A stretch of 64,000 nt of DNA from Polytrichum commune (taxonomy: Eukaryota; Streptophyta; Polytrichopsida; Polytrichales; Polytrichaceae), in NCBI GenBank assembly GCA_950295325.1, contig OX485806.1:33108001-33172000 (forward strand), written 5' to 3'. The translations under genes were made by a program, and so were the position numbers. Of the stretch, positions 1-11,439 are shown one piece after another. Below the pieces are notes generated by a model. That model saw nothing but the letters and a program-made list of their open reading frames with translations, did not search any database and had not been told where the DNA came from. Each line of letters begins with the position of its first letter. Position 1 is the stretch's first letter.

Positions 1-2395
1 CCAAGGTTTGCCACAGTTTTTTTAATAATTATAATTTCATTTTAATAATATATTAAAAAATAAGTATTGAGGTTGTATTTCTAGTCTAATTTGTTTTAAC
101 TCACTCTAAAATTCTAGTATTAAGTTATAGGCATTTTTGTGAGGCGACTCTAAAACGCCATTTAACTATATAAAAAATAGATTTATAAATGATCACAAAG
201 ATTTTAGGCCACATTGGTTTGCATTATAGTATCTAAAATATATTAGCTGGTTCTAATTTATTCATTCCATGTGAACTAAATTTGGATTGGACTACTAGAT
301 GCTTAGTAAGACTATTTAGATTGATTTCACTCAACAAGACTTCCAAAATTTAATTTTAGATTATTTGTGATTTAAAGATAGGTACAGAAATACCCTTAGC
401 TTGAAAATCCGAAAGATGCTTACTTACCTCACAATATCCTCCTCTTCATTCCAACACATATTCATCTATGTTATGTCCTTTGTTGTATCATGCAACCATT
501 ACATTCCGTTACTTGCTAGTTTTTTTGTTGTTGTATATACTAGTAGTTACAAATGATTACAACTAATATGTTTTTTCCGACATTTGTTCTTCACATGATT
601 GATTGTAAACTAAAGTTTTGCAAATGACAATATTTTGAATCTTTGTAGTTTGGGTATACCCTCCATACTTCTTGATGATAACTGTAATGACACAACAACT
701 TATTGTTGTCTCTTCGTAATGATGTTTTTCGGCGCCATCATTAGTAATATCTTTCTTCTTCACTCATGTAGGTTGGTTTCTTATACCTACATAGCTACTT
801 GTTGTCTTATCAATTGCCTCTTGTTGTTGGCCTTCTACATGTTGTTTGTCATCCATTATTTGAGTTTGGCTACAACTTTCCATTCTGTTAGTACCACTTT
901 TGTCGCAAACATTGCTAGGTCCCCTTAACCCTTGACCATTTCTCAATTCTAGCAAGGGTCACGAGTGCTAACCCTTTGTATTTCATTCATGCGAATGGTT
1001 AGCCCCCAATACCTCAGATCTTCAAGCTCATAGGTGGATGACCAACCCTCATACACTTGCATTCGGGACTTTCTCCTTAGTCGTTAGCCAATGGTTAGAT
1101 ATGGACTTCCATCTATGGAAGTTCAATCTTTAGTAGATCATCTCGTTGCCAGAGCAACACTATAACAACCTGAACCATACTAGGTAACTATGCCCCCACG
1201 TTGGGCCAACGCCCGTGAAGGCCGTGTTGTTTGGCCTATGGGTGGGTTTGGTTGGCCACACCGCCATACTCATATAAGCCTATAGGACTTTGGGCAGGGC
1301 CCCTACCTCACCGTCAAGAAACCTTTTGTCCCTCTCCTAAGACTTGGGGCCAAGTAGACATTTTCCCTTAGCCGCTGGCGCTAAAAGCCCCCAACACCTC
1401 CATAACTTTGTTGTGTGATCTTTGCTTCTATCAAGCAACCACTCCATCGATATCTACTCTTTGTGTAGATGCTGATAGACTCCTCACTTGCCCCATTCCC
1501 GCAAGTATTGAGGAAGTTATGACTGCTCTAACCACAACAGTCTCGGGCGCCACTCCCAGGTCACTGCTGTCCCAGGGCGCTGTCCCTAAGCACCGCCCCA
1601 CTCAAATTGCCATATCTCCTAGCTCACACCTCTTATTGAGGTGTTCTTGAGCATTCTAGAATCCACACGCCATAAGCTACTCATAGCTCATGGCCTTATC
1701 CTTTGTGACTTCTACTCTTCATGGTTGGGAGGTGTTCCCAATGCCGGGGGCCCTCACCCACAATAGGATCACTTGGGCCCTCTCACCAATGGCGCCACAA
1801 GTCCCAGGTCTCACTCTGGGGTCCCCCTTGTGCCCATGGTGTTTCGGGCACTCATGGAGAGGTGCACGACAACTTTGCTTTTGGTGATAACCAATTTCGG
1901 AGTATTTGTCGGCTTATATATATTGGCTTCCCTCCCTCCCATGAATAGGATCATCACCGAGAAGTGATGCATCCTTCAAAACCCAATAGGGTTTAAATTT
2001 GTTGATGTTGACCAATACGGGTTTAGGATTGAACAAAACTTCATCAATGGATAGCATTTTCCTATCACGCAAGAGGTATTGAACCCTAAAATGACCTACC
2101 CACCATTTTTCGAATTCACCTAGATGATCTTTGGCGCCTTTGATAAACTAAAGAATTTGGTCGCCGAGTTGGAATTGGTTGGGATAGTAGTGGTGATGAC
2201 TCCAAAGGGCACGTTTCTATTGTCTACCAGATTGTTCATGCTGAGATATTTGTTGATTTCATCCAACAGTTCTAAAAACAATCAAAAGAGGAAATTACAA
2301 TCGTGGTCATGGTCCACTGGTTGGACCACTTGAAGACAAACAACCGAAAGGAGGATCAGATGATGGAAATTAGGAAAAGAAGGAAAGGATAACAT
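1..2395. other. intergenic DNA, no gene recognised
   Basis: The first ~1.15 kb is AT-rich. From about 1,170 to 1,970 the sequence is richer in GC. Reading frames are short and overlapping, and none shows a domain I recognise. It may include the 5' LTR or leader of the gypsy element that follows, but I found no matching LTR copy beyond 7.7 kb. Confidence 0.5.
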
Positions 2396-2639
2396 TTGGG
2401 AGTCTTTGGAGGGGACCACCAAGGCATCGATTAGAGGATGGATACAATATCAAATATGTAATGGGCCTCCATCGGGACCACCATGAGGGGAGTCACTAAG
2501 AAAAAGACCAAGTGGCAACAACTCGGAGCACAAGGATGGATTGAAAGATAGACGGCGATCAGGAGTACCACAGTGGATGCAACCATGGTATTTTCTCCCA
2601 TGGTAAATGATGTTGCCTCGACCAGCTCCAATAATTGTT

Positions 2640-3224
2640 ACGACCTTTTTCTCCTATAAAATCCCTATTGTATCCATTGTATCAATCAGATACGGATCTT
2701 GATGCCCACATCAGAGTATTCAAGAAAACCCTTAGGGCTAGCAGAGAAACCAATCATGAGGATTTATTTAATTTGTTATGTTACACATTTAGAGATGAAG
2801 AATCCGAGTGGAGAAAGAATTTTATTGACAATTATCCGGATGTACTTTTGAAATGATTACAAAAATGTTGTGTTTACGCTATCGGATGGTTCAGACAAAA
2901 AAACCAATCTACATGGCCTTAAGGAATATTAAACAAATGGAAATAGAAACCATAGAGTCTTATGTTGAGAGATTGGTCAAAACTAGCAAACTACTTACAA
3001 TAGCCACCACATGATGTATTTTTAACTACCAATTTACAACCCTACTTACGATTATTAAAGGCTAGAGAGAAAGGTACCTTAATAACTTTGAAAGAAGCCA
3101 TAGTAATGTGTGATGTAAACACAGTAGTTGAAAACATGAATTGAATAGTTGGTGCCTTGCAACTAGAAGAAAATAAGAAAAGGCAAGAGAATGCACGAAG
3201 AAACAAACATGTTTATGGATGTTG
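2640..3224 (+). pseudogene. gypsy gag remnant
   Basis: An open stretch at 2,635-2,856 reads DTDLDAHIRVFKKTLRA, then DLFNLLCYTFRDEESEW and a short FIDNYPD segment. This is the pattern of plant gypsy capsid domains (D-DAHIR-F, then L-FCYTL-D-A-EW). After a frameshift the similarity continues with an ALRNIKQ-like segment near 2,915-2,945, then stops accumulate. The reading frame is cut by the hAT-type insertion at 3,233 and resumes after 4,122. No full-length capsid can be made from this copy. Confidence 0.75.
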
Positions 3225-3232
3225 TAGATGGA

Positions 3233-4114
3233 CAGGGTTGTCTATTGTGTCGTGACGGAGGGTAATCCCGACATAATGTCGTGCCGTCACGACACGTATC
3301 CGTCACGACATTATGACGGATGATGTCTTTATCCTGCTGGACTTGAATTTTACCGAATTTTTTGTGTATTTACATTACCCCTTTGCGGACACGTAGGAGT
3401 TACGATGTCCATGTGTGATGACATGTCAGCAAAGTAGAGGTAAAGTGGGGAATAAAATTACTAGCGCCCGTTCGCCCTCCCGTCCGCCCCCGTTCCCCGT
3501 ACCCTAACCCCGCTCCCTTAGCCCATTAACATGTTCCCTAACCCGTTCCCTACGTTCCCCCCCGTCCTCCCTCCCATTCCCCTCCCCCGTTCCCCTAATC
3601 CCGTTCCCATCCATCCCGTCCTATCCAAACCTCCTAAACCCGCTCCCATCCCCCGCTCCCCACGTTCCCACACGCTCCCCGCGTTCCCCCCCCCCCCCCC
3701 GTTCCCACTTACCTCCCCGTCCTCCCCCCCGTCCGACCCTCACCCCCATCCGACCCCATGTTCCCCCGCGTTCCCACACGTCCGCCCGCGCTCCCCACCC
3801 GTTCCCCCCGTCCGACCCTCTCCCCCGTCCGACCTATACCCTCCTTAGTAATATTTTATTACTTTGATTTTAACAAAATGGTAAACACAATGGCAAAATG
3901 GTTTACATGCCAAGGGAAACATGCACATCCACGTCGGCATTTTTTGCCACATAGGACGCCACCTTGGCAAGAAGGTAAGTATTTTACCCACCCTACTAGG
4001 TTGACCCTAGTTTGACCCTACGAGGAGCCTATTGTGTCGTGACGGAGGGGTCCGACCCGACACGACGCGTCATGACGGCACGACCCCGTCATGACGTCGC
4101 GATAGACAACCCTG
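3233..4114. mobile_element. 882-bp non-autonomous hAT-type element
   Basis: The left end begins CAGGGTTGTCTAT and the right end is its inverted copy, finishing ATAGACAACCCTG. Both sides carry the identical 8-bp duplication TAGATGGA (3,225-3,232 and 4,115-4,122). An 8-bp duplication and a CAG-type terminus are typical of the hAT superfamily. Further inverted GTCGTGACG-type repeats lie just inside each end. The interior holds a C-rich tract and no transposase. It sits inside the gypsy gag region, so it is the younger insertion. Confidence 0.88.
3465..3845. repeat. C-rich CCCGTTCCC-type low-complexity tract
   Basis: About 380 bases are built from variants of CCCGTTCCC, CCCGTCC and CTCCCC, with almost no G or A runs on this strand. 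The proline-rich reading frames across it are by-products of the composition. It forms the core of the hAT-type element. Confidence 0.9.
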
Positions 4115-4122
4115 TAGATGGA

Positions 4123-4330
4123 AGGGGCACTCAATGGATGAGTGTTTCTCCGATTCGTACAACTTATTAAATAAATTGAAGGAAAGACCAGTAGTGGCAA
4201 TTCATGAAGTAGCTCAATTCAATAGAGGTATACTGGTAAGAAGTAACTTTCAACATAATGACCGCCCCCTACATTGTTTCATATGTAGTAGAATTGAACA
4301 CAAGGCTTACTTCTGGCTCTCATAAAGAAG
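4123..4330 (+). pseudogene. gypsy gag C-terminus with degraded zinc knuckle
   Basis: Downstream of the hAT-type insertion the gag region continues. At about 4,270-4,320 it reads LHCFICSRIEHKAYFW, which matches a CCHC knuckle (C-x2-C-x4-H-x4-C) with the final Cys replaced by Trp. A short acidic stretch precedes it. The knuckle could no longer bind zinc normally. Confidence 0.6.
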
Positions 4331-5569
4331 AAGCACATGCAGAAATATACAAGCGCAACAATTGCTTGAGCCAATCCTCAAGTAGAAGAGGTAGATGTGC
4401 ATATAGTTTTACCAGTTACCACGTGAAGCAAGGTTTCAAGGAAATAGCCTTCAAAGAGAGGGAATCATTAAAAAATCAATTTGCCAAAGGATTGGAAATG
4501 CAAGGATCATATCCAAAAGGATTTTGTTTAGACCATTCAACAATTACAATTAGAAGAGACAGGGGGCTTAGTCAATCTACAAAGTGAGAAAGACTATTGA
4601 CCATGAAGATACCCAACGTAATCAAGCAAGATACTCCAATAGAATTAAAGGAGGTATTGTCATATATAAGTTTGCAAGTGCTAGATAGCAAGCATACCTT
4701 AACCCTTAAACAACTTATGCACTTAGTGCCAATCCTTAGATAGTGCATTACTACACCAACACTAGTGAAGCATGTGAGCAAGTAGCATTTGTCATTCCAA
4801 AGAAATTGTAGTGGTAGTAGCCATTGATCTTCATATGGCAGCAATCCCAATATAGGTTGGGCAGAACATGGTAGAAGATTTTGTGTAACATGGGGGATCA
4901 GGTGTTAACATCATCACCAAACACCTAAGGAAACACTTAAGTTTACCATCCCCAAGACCTCGCATCGTATAATTTACGAATGGTGGATCAAATTAAAACT
5001 AAACCAATGGGGTTAATCAATAATATTAGAATTGGTAACGGTATACCATATACAGTCATGTTTACCATAATGAACAAAAGCATGGTAGATGACTCTTACT
5101 CAATGTTACTTGACCAACGATGGTTGAGGAACGCCAAGGCATTTCACATTTGGGGGACCACATGGTAATGATTGAAGGAAAAGGCACTACTTGTGCTATA
5201 CCAATTACCAAAAAACCTAGTCACGATACTTGACAACCATATGTCCTAGTTTGTTATGACTTCCGATAAGGTGTTACGGATGAAGAGGAGGACAAAGCCC
5301 CAATTGTTTTCCATGGACATTATTACATTTCCTCCCATTCTGTACCTCTCAGAGGCATCATTGGTTTACTTGAAGCATTTTCCATAGCCAATTGTCAATG
5401 ATATGGAAATCGATACTACTCCACCTTGCAAATGGGCCAAGAATTTGAAAAACGCAGGATGGATGCTTCCAAACAATGAGCAGGTCTGGCAAACTAATTT
5501 GGGTATGGATGAAGATACTAAATGCGTTTGTTAAATGTAGCCTTAGAACCCAAGTACACATAAGAAGAT
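4331..5569 (+). pseudogene. gypsy protease / linker region, heavily decayed
   Basis: Between the zinc knuckle and the reverse transcriptase the three + frames give short fragments only. The position matches the protease and spacer of a gypsy polyprotein, and a phrase such as SMLLDQRWLRNAKA near 5,098-5,140 resembles the segment just after the protease (LLGRPWL-like). No protease catalytic triplet was seen. Confidence 0.45.
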
Positions 5570-6100
5570 GAGGAGTTGTTCAGGGAGTTGAAGTACATAT
5601 TCTTTTTGGTCCTACAAGGAATTGAGGGGGATTCCATCCCACATTGCCGAACGCATTATCAAATTGGACACATCCATGCCACCTACTCACTTGGCCCATT
5701 ACATTATGAACCCAAACTATGCAGCTATTGTGAAACATACTTTAGACAAATTACTTGCAACGGGGTTTATATAACTCATCAAGGAGGCAACATGGCTATC
5801 ACCAATTATACCAGCTCCAAAAAGAATGGAAAATTATGAATAGCAAGACATATGGCATACCGCCTTCATCACCAAATGGGGAACGTTCTCATGGATCAAC
5901 ATGTTGTTCACGTTGACAGGCTCACCATCCACCTATCAACGTGCAATAGACATGGTCTTTGAGGAGTTTTTTGAAAAAAAAAAATGAAAATTCTCATGGA
6001 TGACTTCAGTATCTACAATGACATGAATACACATTTGGACAAGATGTGGCAATGCTTCCCAAAATAATAATAATAAAAAATAAAAAATATCTTCTCAACA
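5570..6100 (+). pseudogene. gypsy reverse transcriptase remnant
   Basis: At 5,576 the frame reads FRELKYIFF, and the region ends with SSKKNGKL near 5,836. This is the usual entry to the palm domain (PKKNGK-R-C-D). After a frameshift, 5,982-6,050 reads MKILMDDFSIYNDMNTHLDK, the catalytic palm box with both aspartates kept (usual form LDDFSVYGD). A poly-A run at about 5,970-5,982 marks one of several frame breaks. The copy is non-functional. Confidence 0.8.
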
Positions 6101-6224
6101 AAATATTAGGCTATGTTGTTTCCAAAGGTGGAAGCATTGGTGTCCATGCCGGCATCTAGAAATCCTCATGATATTCAAGTCTTCAATGGTATAGCCCAAT
6201 GCTATTAGTGCTTCATCACAAGAT

Positions 6225-6660
6225 TCACATTCATAATGATGCCCATTACCAAATTGATGCAACATTCAAAGGATTTTGTATGGACACGTGGCTGCCAAGT
6301 GGCTTTTGAAGACATCAAATCTCGGTACATTTATGCTCCTATACTTATTATAGCACACTCGGATAAGGAATTCCATGTTCATACACATGCGTCCAATCTT
6401 GCTATAGGCATAATATAGCCCAAAATCTAAGTAGGAAATGTGATCACCCTATAGCTTATACATCACATTACTTAACAAGGTATAATGGAATTAAACAACT
6501 ATGGAATGTGTTGGCCATGGTGTATGCGTTGCACAAATTCCATCATTATTTGTTGAGTAACATTTTAAAAAAATAAAAAATAATGATGTAGAAGACATGG
6601 CCTTAGTGTACTTGGTTAATAAACTTCAAGTTAAGGAAGAATAGCTTGTTGGTTATTTTT
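6225..6660 (+). pseudogene. gypsy RNase H remnant
   Basis: An open stretch at 6,236-6,418 reads CQVAFEDIKSRYIYAPIL and then KEFHVHTHASNLAIG. It matches the join between the RT connection and the RNase H domain of plant gypsy elements. The usual motif is HTDAS, and here the catalytic Asp has become His. Further on, LTRYNGIKQLWNVLAMVYAL (about 6,471-6,530) is the T-Y-TEKELLA-V-AL segment. Stops separate the pieces. Confidence 0.8.
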
Positions 6661-6719
6661 TTCTTATAATATAATTTTACACTAGTATATAAACCCGATA
6701 AAAGCTACATAGTAGCCGA

Positions 6720-7640
6720 TGGCTTGACCCGGTTGGCCAAATTTGAACCACCAATAAGAATACCCGATCCATCCATGAATGCCACATTCTTCAATGTGGA
6801 AGTTCATCAGAACAACGATTTATGAATGTACCTCAGCATGGAGAACTCCCCAATTACTTGTCAAAGGAACAACGCCAACTATTAATCCTACATGGTTCAA
6901 GTTTTTCATAAAGGACGGGATTCTCTTCCGTCAAGGACTAGATTTACTACGGTGTCGTTGCCTTCAATTAGTAGAAGTGCGTACGTTGTTGCAATTATTC
7001 CATGCATGACCAGGAGGTGGCCACTTGGTAGCCCCAATCACAACCCGGAAAATTCTCAACACTGATATTGGTGGCCCAAGTTGCATAAGGATATCATCAA
7101 TTACTACGGAAGCTTCAAGATTGCCAACAAACATGTGGGCTAAATACCATATCCCTTGCTCAACTTGTCACTACAATGTCAGCATAACCCTTTATGAAAT
7201 GTGGGGTGAGATTTTGTTGGACCCATTAAATTTATATATATAAGTTGCTACCAACTACACTACCAAATGGGTAGAAGCTAAGGCTCTTTGTACCAACATT
7301 GTAGTAGTTATTACCCAGTTTATGTATGAGAACATTCTTACCCATTTTGAATGCCCATTATTCCTAATGAGTGACCAAGGCACGCATTTTATCAATGAGG
7401 TCATCCAATACTTAGCATATATATATAATAAATCATAGGACATCAACAACTTATTACCCACATGGTAATGGACATGTGGAGTCATCCAATAGATTTATAG
7501 ATACCTTGTTGTTGACGAAGTTGGTTAATGACTTACGGTGTGACTAGGACAAACATCTAGTGATGGTTCTATTTGCCTACATGACTTCCTTTAAGGTTGC
7601 TATCGGATTCTCTTTGTTCTAATTAGTGTATGGTACTATG
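6720..7640 (+). pseudogene. gypsy integrase remnant
   Basis: The zinc-binding end is visible as LLQLFHA followed by GGHLVAPITTRKIL (6,985-7,055). The core reads [14 protein letters not shown] at 7,252-7,293, where the first catalytic Asp of the D-D-E set is Asn. [13 protein letters not shown] at 7,367-7,405 keeps the second Asp. In another frame GNGHVESSNRFIDTLL (about 7,457-7,504) keeps the Glu. The first catalytic residue is lost and the frame is broken. Confidence 0.8.
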
Positions 7641-7689
7641 CTCAATGCTAAAAACAAAATTTAGATCTACACATTCCAGGTCTAAGTGT

Positions 7690-8620
7690 AATTATTTTGA
7701 ATTGGATATGCAATAGTATCAATAGTTGTTGTAGATCTCAATGCAAGGACCGTGGTTCTAATGTCTACCAAGGCTCCCCTTTGGAGTGCATACCACTAGA
7801 ATTATGAGTGTCGAAGTTGTGTAAAGTTATGTTCAAGAGCTGATAATCCCCTTATTTAATCTCTAAACCCTCAACACCTCATAAGTTAAGTACTTTGACA
7901 AGATGTAGTGTGGAAGTGAAAATTTGCAACTTGGATTCAATATGGACCTCAAGGTGTTATAAGGAGGGGTTTAAGATTGCTTATAATAATGATACTTTTA
8001 GCTAGTAACATTAAGAATGACCCTATATGAAATTTTACCCATTCATCATAGATATTATTCCAACCGGAACATACATAGATATAGCATAATTGTAGGAAAC
8101 ATTGGAGTAGGTCTAAATGACATTAACTTAGATACATAATACATGTATGTAATTATTGTTGTCACATATGTCTTTCACTTTCTCTTTTAATAGGTTACAC
8201 TAAATGTGAGTCTAATACCATGGCGCAAAATAATTTATCATCTCAACATTTGTTAAGAGTTTTCATAAATAATCACATATCTTGTAGAAACTCACACCCA
8301 ACCCTTTGAGACTTAACTAGTAGTTGCACGTCATTTGTTTTCCTTGGTTATTTCATCGCATTGTGCATGCAAATGTGTTTTTTTCTTTGAAACACATAAC
8401 CAAATCTACTAAAGCTTACATCAAAATCAAACATATGAGGGCAAGGATTGTCTCTTTCCACAACTCCATGCAATTTATGTTGGAAACTAATTGTAGGGGT
8501 GGGGTGTGAAGAGATAAAATTTTAATTAGTTTCACCCGACTTCTCAAAAAAGACTAGTTTAAGATCGCCTTGAAAGACTATGTCCTCACCAAAATTTGCA
8601 AAGCCCGATTGCACATTGCC
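7690..8620. other. intergenic DNA, nothing recognised
   Basis: AT-rich sequence with no reading frame longer than ~60 codons. It could include the 3' end of the gypsy element, but no LTR or polypurine tract could be fixed. Confidence 0.4.
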
Positions 8621-8623
8621 AAG

Positions 8624-9019
8624 TGCACTCTGTTGTCAAGTTGAACACCACGTGCAATAAAACAAAAACTTCTTTTTACATATAAAGCATCACCAAAATG
8701 GGTCAAAATCTTATCAATTGTTTTTCATGTGTAGATATACACAATATCTATTACATGATAAAAAAATGATAACCAAATTTGATGACTTGTTTTTTTTATA
8801 AAACGTATTTTTTCAAACTAGAATGATGCAGAATTGAACTAAAACAATTACTACAAAAATGAAGATGACTAAAATTTTCACAAAAATATACAAAAGATAT
8901 TATCAATGTTTATGTATATGTAGAAAACATATTATAAGTTTTAAAATGATCTATGGCATATAACATAGGGTAGAAAACTTTTATTGCACGTGATTATGAA
9001 ACATAAGGGGTTGTGATCA
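8624..9019 (+). repeat. direct repeat, left copy (possible LTR)
   Basis: Starts TGCACTC and ends GTGATCA. It aligns along its whole length with 9,807-10,199, including the shared phrase CCAAATTTGATGA. Confidence 0.75.
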
Positions 9020-9346
9020 CCATGAGAAGGAAGATATCTCATAAGCGATGATCATGAGCAAACATTCAAGCAACGAGTCCAAACTTAGTAAATTTGCATG
9101 GGTTTAGGGTTCATGATCTAAATTTGTCACTACCTTAATGGCGTTATTCAAATTACATTTTGCAAACATTTTGGATGAAGCAAGAGTGAAGGGGGGCCTA
9201 TTACCATGGATCATTTTGGAATACTTTCAGTCCGTTGTTGAATTTTATTATAACAATCCAAACCAATACATACCATTCACTGACATTCTTAAACATGTGG
9301 CTCAACACAACACTTGCGACACTTCTCACACTCTACAACACCCGCC

Positions 9347-9365
9347 GGGGGGGGGGGGGGGGGGG
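9347..9365. repeat. poly-G tract (19 G)
   Basis: Uninterrupted run of G between the two direct repeats. Its length is likely to be unstable in assembly. Confidence 0.9.
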
Positions 9366-9806
9366 TGGATTAAGACACACCAAAGTGAGGGTTGCATGAA
9401 CTAATTGTTGCGCCAAGCTTAAAGTAAAAGGCCTCAGCCTCATTGATCTTGAAGTTGCCATGAGGGCTCTCATAGCCCAATGCACATTAAAGGTGTTCGA
9501 AGGAGGAAAATAAAATCTATAGTTACTTATCCAATTTAGGTTAAGAGATGCAAAACCATGTAGGAAAAACAAATGTAGTATTGGCGTGGAATGGATGCTT
9601 CTACCGCATCACCTAACGGCACAAGGTTCCAACATTTAGAAGAGAATTAGGGAAGCATGGAAAATTATGGTAGAGCATATAATAGTCCTACCACCCCAAG
9701 ATATCTTTCAAGTGCGTAACACACACATATGGTGGAACCCAAGCATTAAAAGGATTAGATATGGCATCCCTAAGAACATGGTCACCCAACTTGACATCAC
9801 GGGGGG

Positions 9807-10199
9807 TGCACTTCATTGTCAAGTTGAACACCACGTGCGATAAAACAAAATCTACTTTTTACATAAAGCATCACCAAAATGGTTCAAAAGTTTATGATTT
9901 TTTTTTCATGAGTAGATATACATAGTATCTATTACATAATAAAAATTGGTAACCAAATTTGATGATTTTGTTTTTAATAAAACATACCGTTTCTAACTAG
10001 AATGACGCAACATTGAACTAAACAAATTACTACAAAAATGAAGATAACTAAAATTTTCAAAAAAATATACAAAAGATATTATCAATGGTTATGTGTATGT
10101 AGAAAAAATATCATAATTTTAAAAATTATCTATGGCATGTAATACAGGGTAGCAAACTTTTATCGCACATGGTTATGAAATGTAAGGGGGTGTGATCCC
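9807..10199 (+). repeat. direct repeat, right copy (possible LTR)
   Basis: Second copy of the 8,624-9,019 repeat. It differs by scattered substitutions and small indels, so duplication is not recent. Confidence 0.75.
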
Positions 10200-11435
10200 C
10201 CCGTGCTTGACATGAAGGGTCTTAGCTATGTAAAGAAACTTTGGGACTTTGAGCATAACCAACCCCTTTTGTGCGAGGAAAGTCGCACAGGAGTTCAAGC
10301 TAGACAATAGGGAACTAAGGGCCATTGAAACAAACTCTATCCCTAACCAATCGCGAAGCCTCGTTCAAAACCATAACATTCAAGAACCTATCGAAAGTTA
10401 GGTAGGGAGTTTTGAATCTAATGATCAAGATGCACACTTAGCAATCATCTTCCAAAGCAATATACTATTTTAGACCAATCTTAGACTGAGTGCACATGCC
10501 CTCCCCCCCCTCTACCGAACTTTTAACATAGTAATAAGAGTGTGTACCGTTAGCAAGGAGGGGAAAACATAGTATGGATGTTTATGTTGAGAGGAGAGAC
10601 TCTTTAGTTATGGATCATGTTTGGCTCAATGGAAGACATGTGAAGATTTTTTTAAACTTCACCTTGGCAATGGGAAGTTCATTTCTAAGCATCCACCGCC
10701 AAGAGACATAACCATAGATGGGATGTCAAATAAAACAAGTGATTCAGCAAGACCTTCTCGAATATGCCAAAAACACTTGGGACATTGCCTACAAAGATGC
10801 AGAGAGAGCAACTATCTAAGACGACGCACTTGGAAATTATGATAAAATTTGGGGAAGGAACAAACTTCTCTACCATAGATATGACACTAGGACTATGCAT
10901 CGGAACACTAGAGTGCCTAACATGGCCTTAGTCAATCATGTTTAGGTTGTTTACTGATGTGAGGTCTTGTGGTTCCATTGGGTGCACCTAAGAGAGCATG
11001 CCAAGCTCTTGTCCCAGGACCTAGTGGCATTGTACAATTTGGTTTCTTGGCATTGAAATAAACTTGTTTCAAGTGTCTCCGAAAATTTCTCTAAAAAATA
11101 TACAGCTCCTTGAATGTGTTTCATTGGACAATGTATCACATCACCATAATTCTCCTTTAATCCCAAGATTCCCCGTTTATGGGAAGTACTCAGTTGTGTA
11201 TTATGAACTTTTCGACAAGCAGTTGTAAATTACCATAGTTTTTTAATTGCAACCTCTTTCTTTGGAAAATATACCATCATGTAGTTGCTTAGTAAGAAAA
11301 GAAAAGAAAAAATAACGCCTATACATGGGTACCGGCATTAATGTGAGCCCGTTGGCCTAATGTTGATCACGGTTGTCCATAATGCAACATAAGGCTTTAT
11401 GCCTCTTGGGAGCTGGGTTCGGGTGGTGTACAAAT
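10200..11435. other. intergenic DNA, no gene recognised
   Basis: Several 60-75 codon reading frames occur on both strands (for example + 10,621-10,842 and - 10,951-11,166). None has a recognisable domain and they overlap one another. Probably old transposon debris. Confidence 0.4.
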
Positions 11436-11439
11436 TACC

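Larger units (their letters stand above)
2400..7690 (+). mobile_element. decayed Ty3/gypsy LTR retrotransposon (internal region)
   Basis: Recognisable pieces occur in the order gag, zinc knuckle, reverse transcriptase, RNase H and integrase, all on the + strand. This is the Ty3/gypsy order, with integrase last. Every domain is broken by stops and frameshifts, so the copy is dead. It is interrupted by a hAT-type element at 3,233-4,114. LTRs and a primer-binding site were not identified, so both limits are approximate. Confidence 0.85.
8624..10199 (+). mobile_element. possible short LTR-type element bounded by ~395-bp direct repeats
   Basis: Two diverged direct repeats (8,624-9,019 and 9,807-10,199) flank ~790 bp of unique sequence. 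Both begin TGCACT...TTGTCAAGTTGAACACC. They stay alignable to a shared end containing TGTGATC. The arrangement fits the LTRs of a small non-autonomous retroelement, but no primer-binding site, polypurine tract or target duplication was seen. Two independent insertions of one repeat are also possible. Confidence 0.5.

Noticed and set aside
3531-3848. 105-codon proline-rich frame
   Set aside because: Produced by the CCCGTTCCC low-complexity tract inside a transposon.
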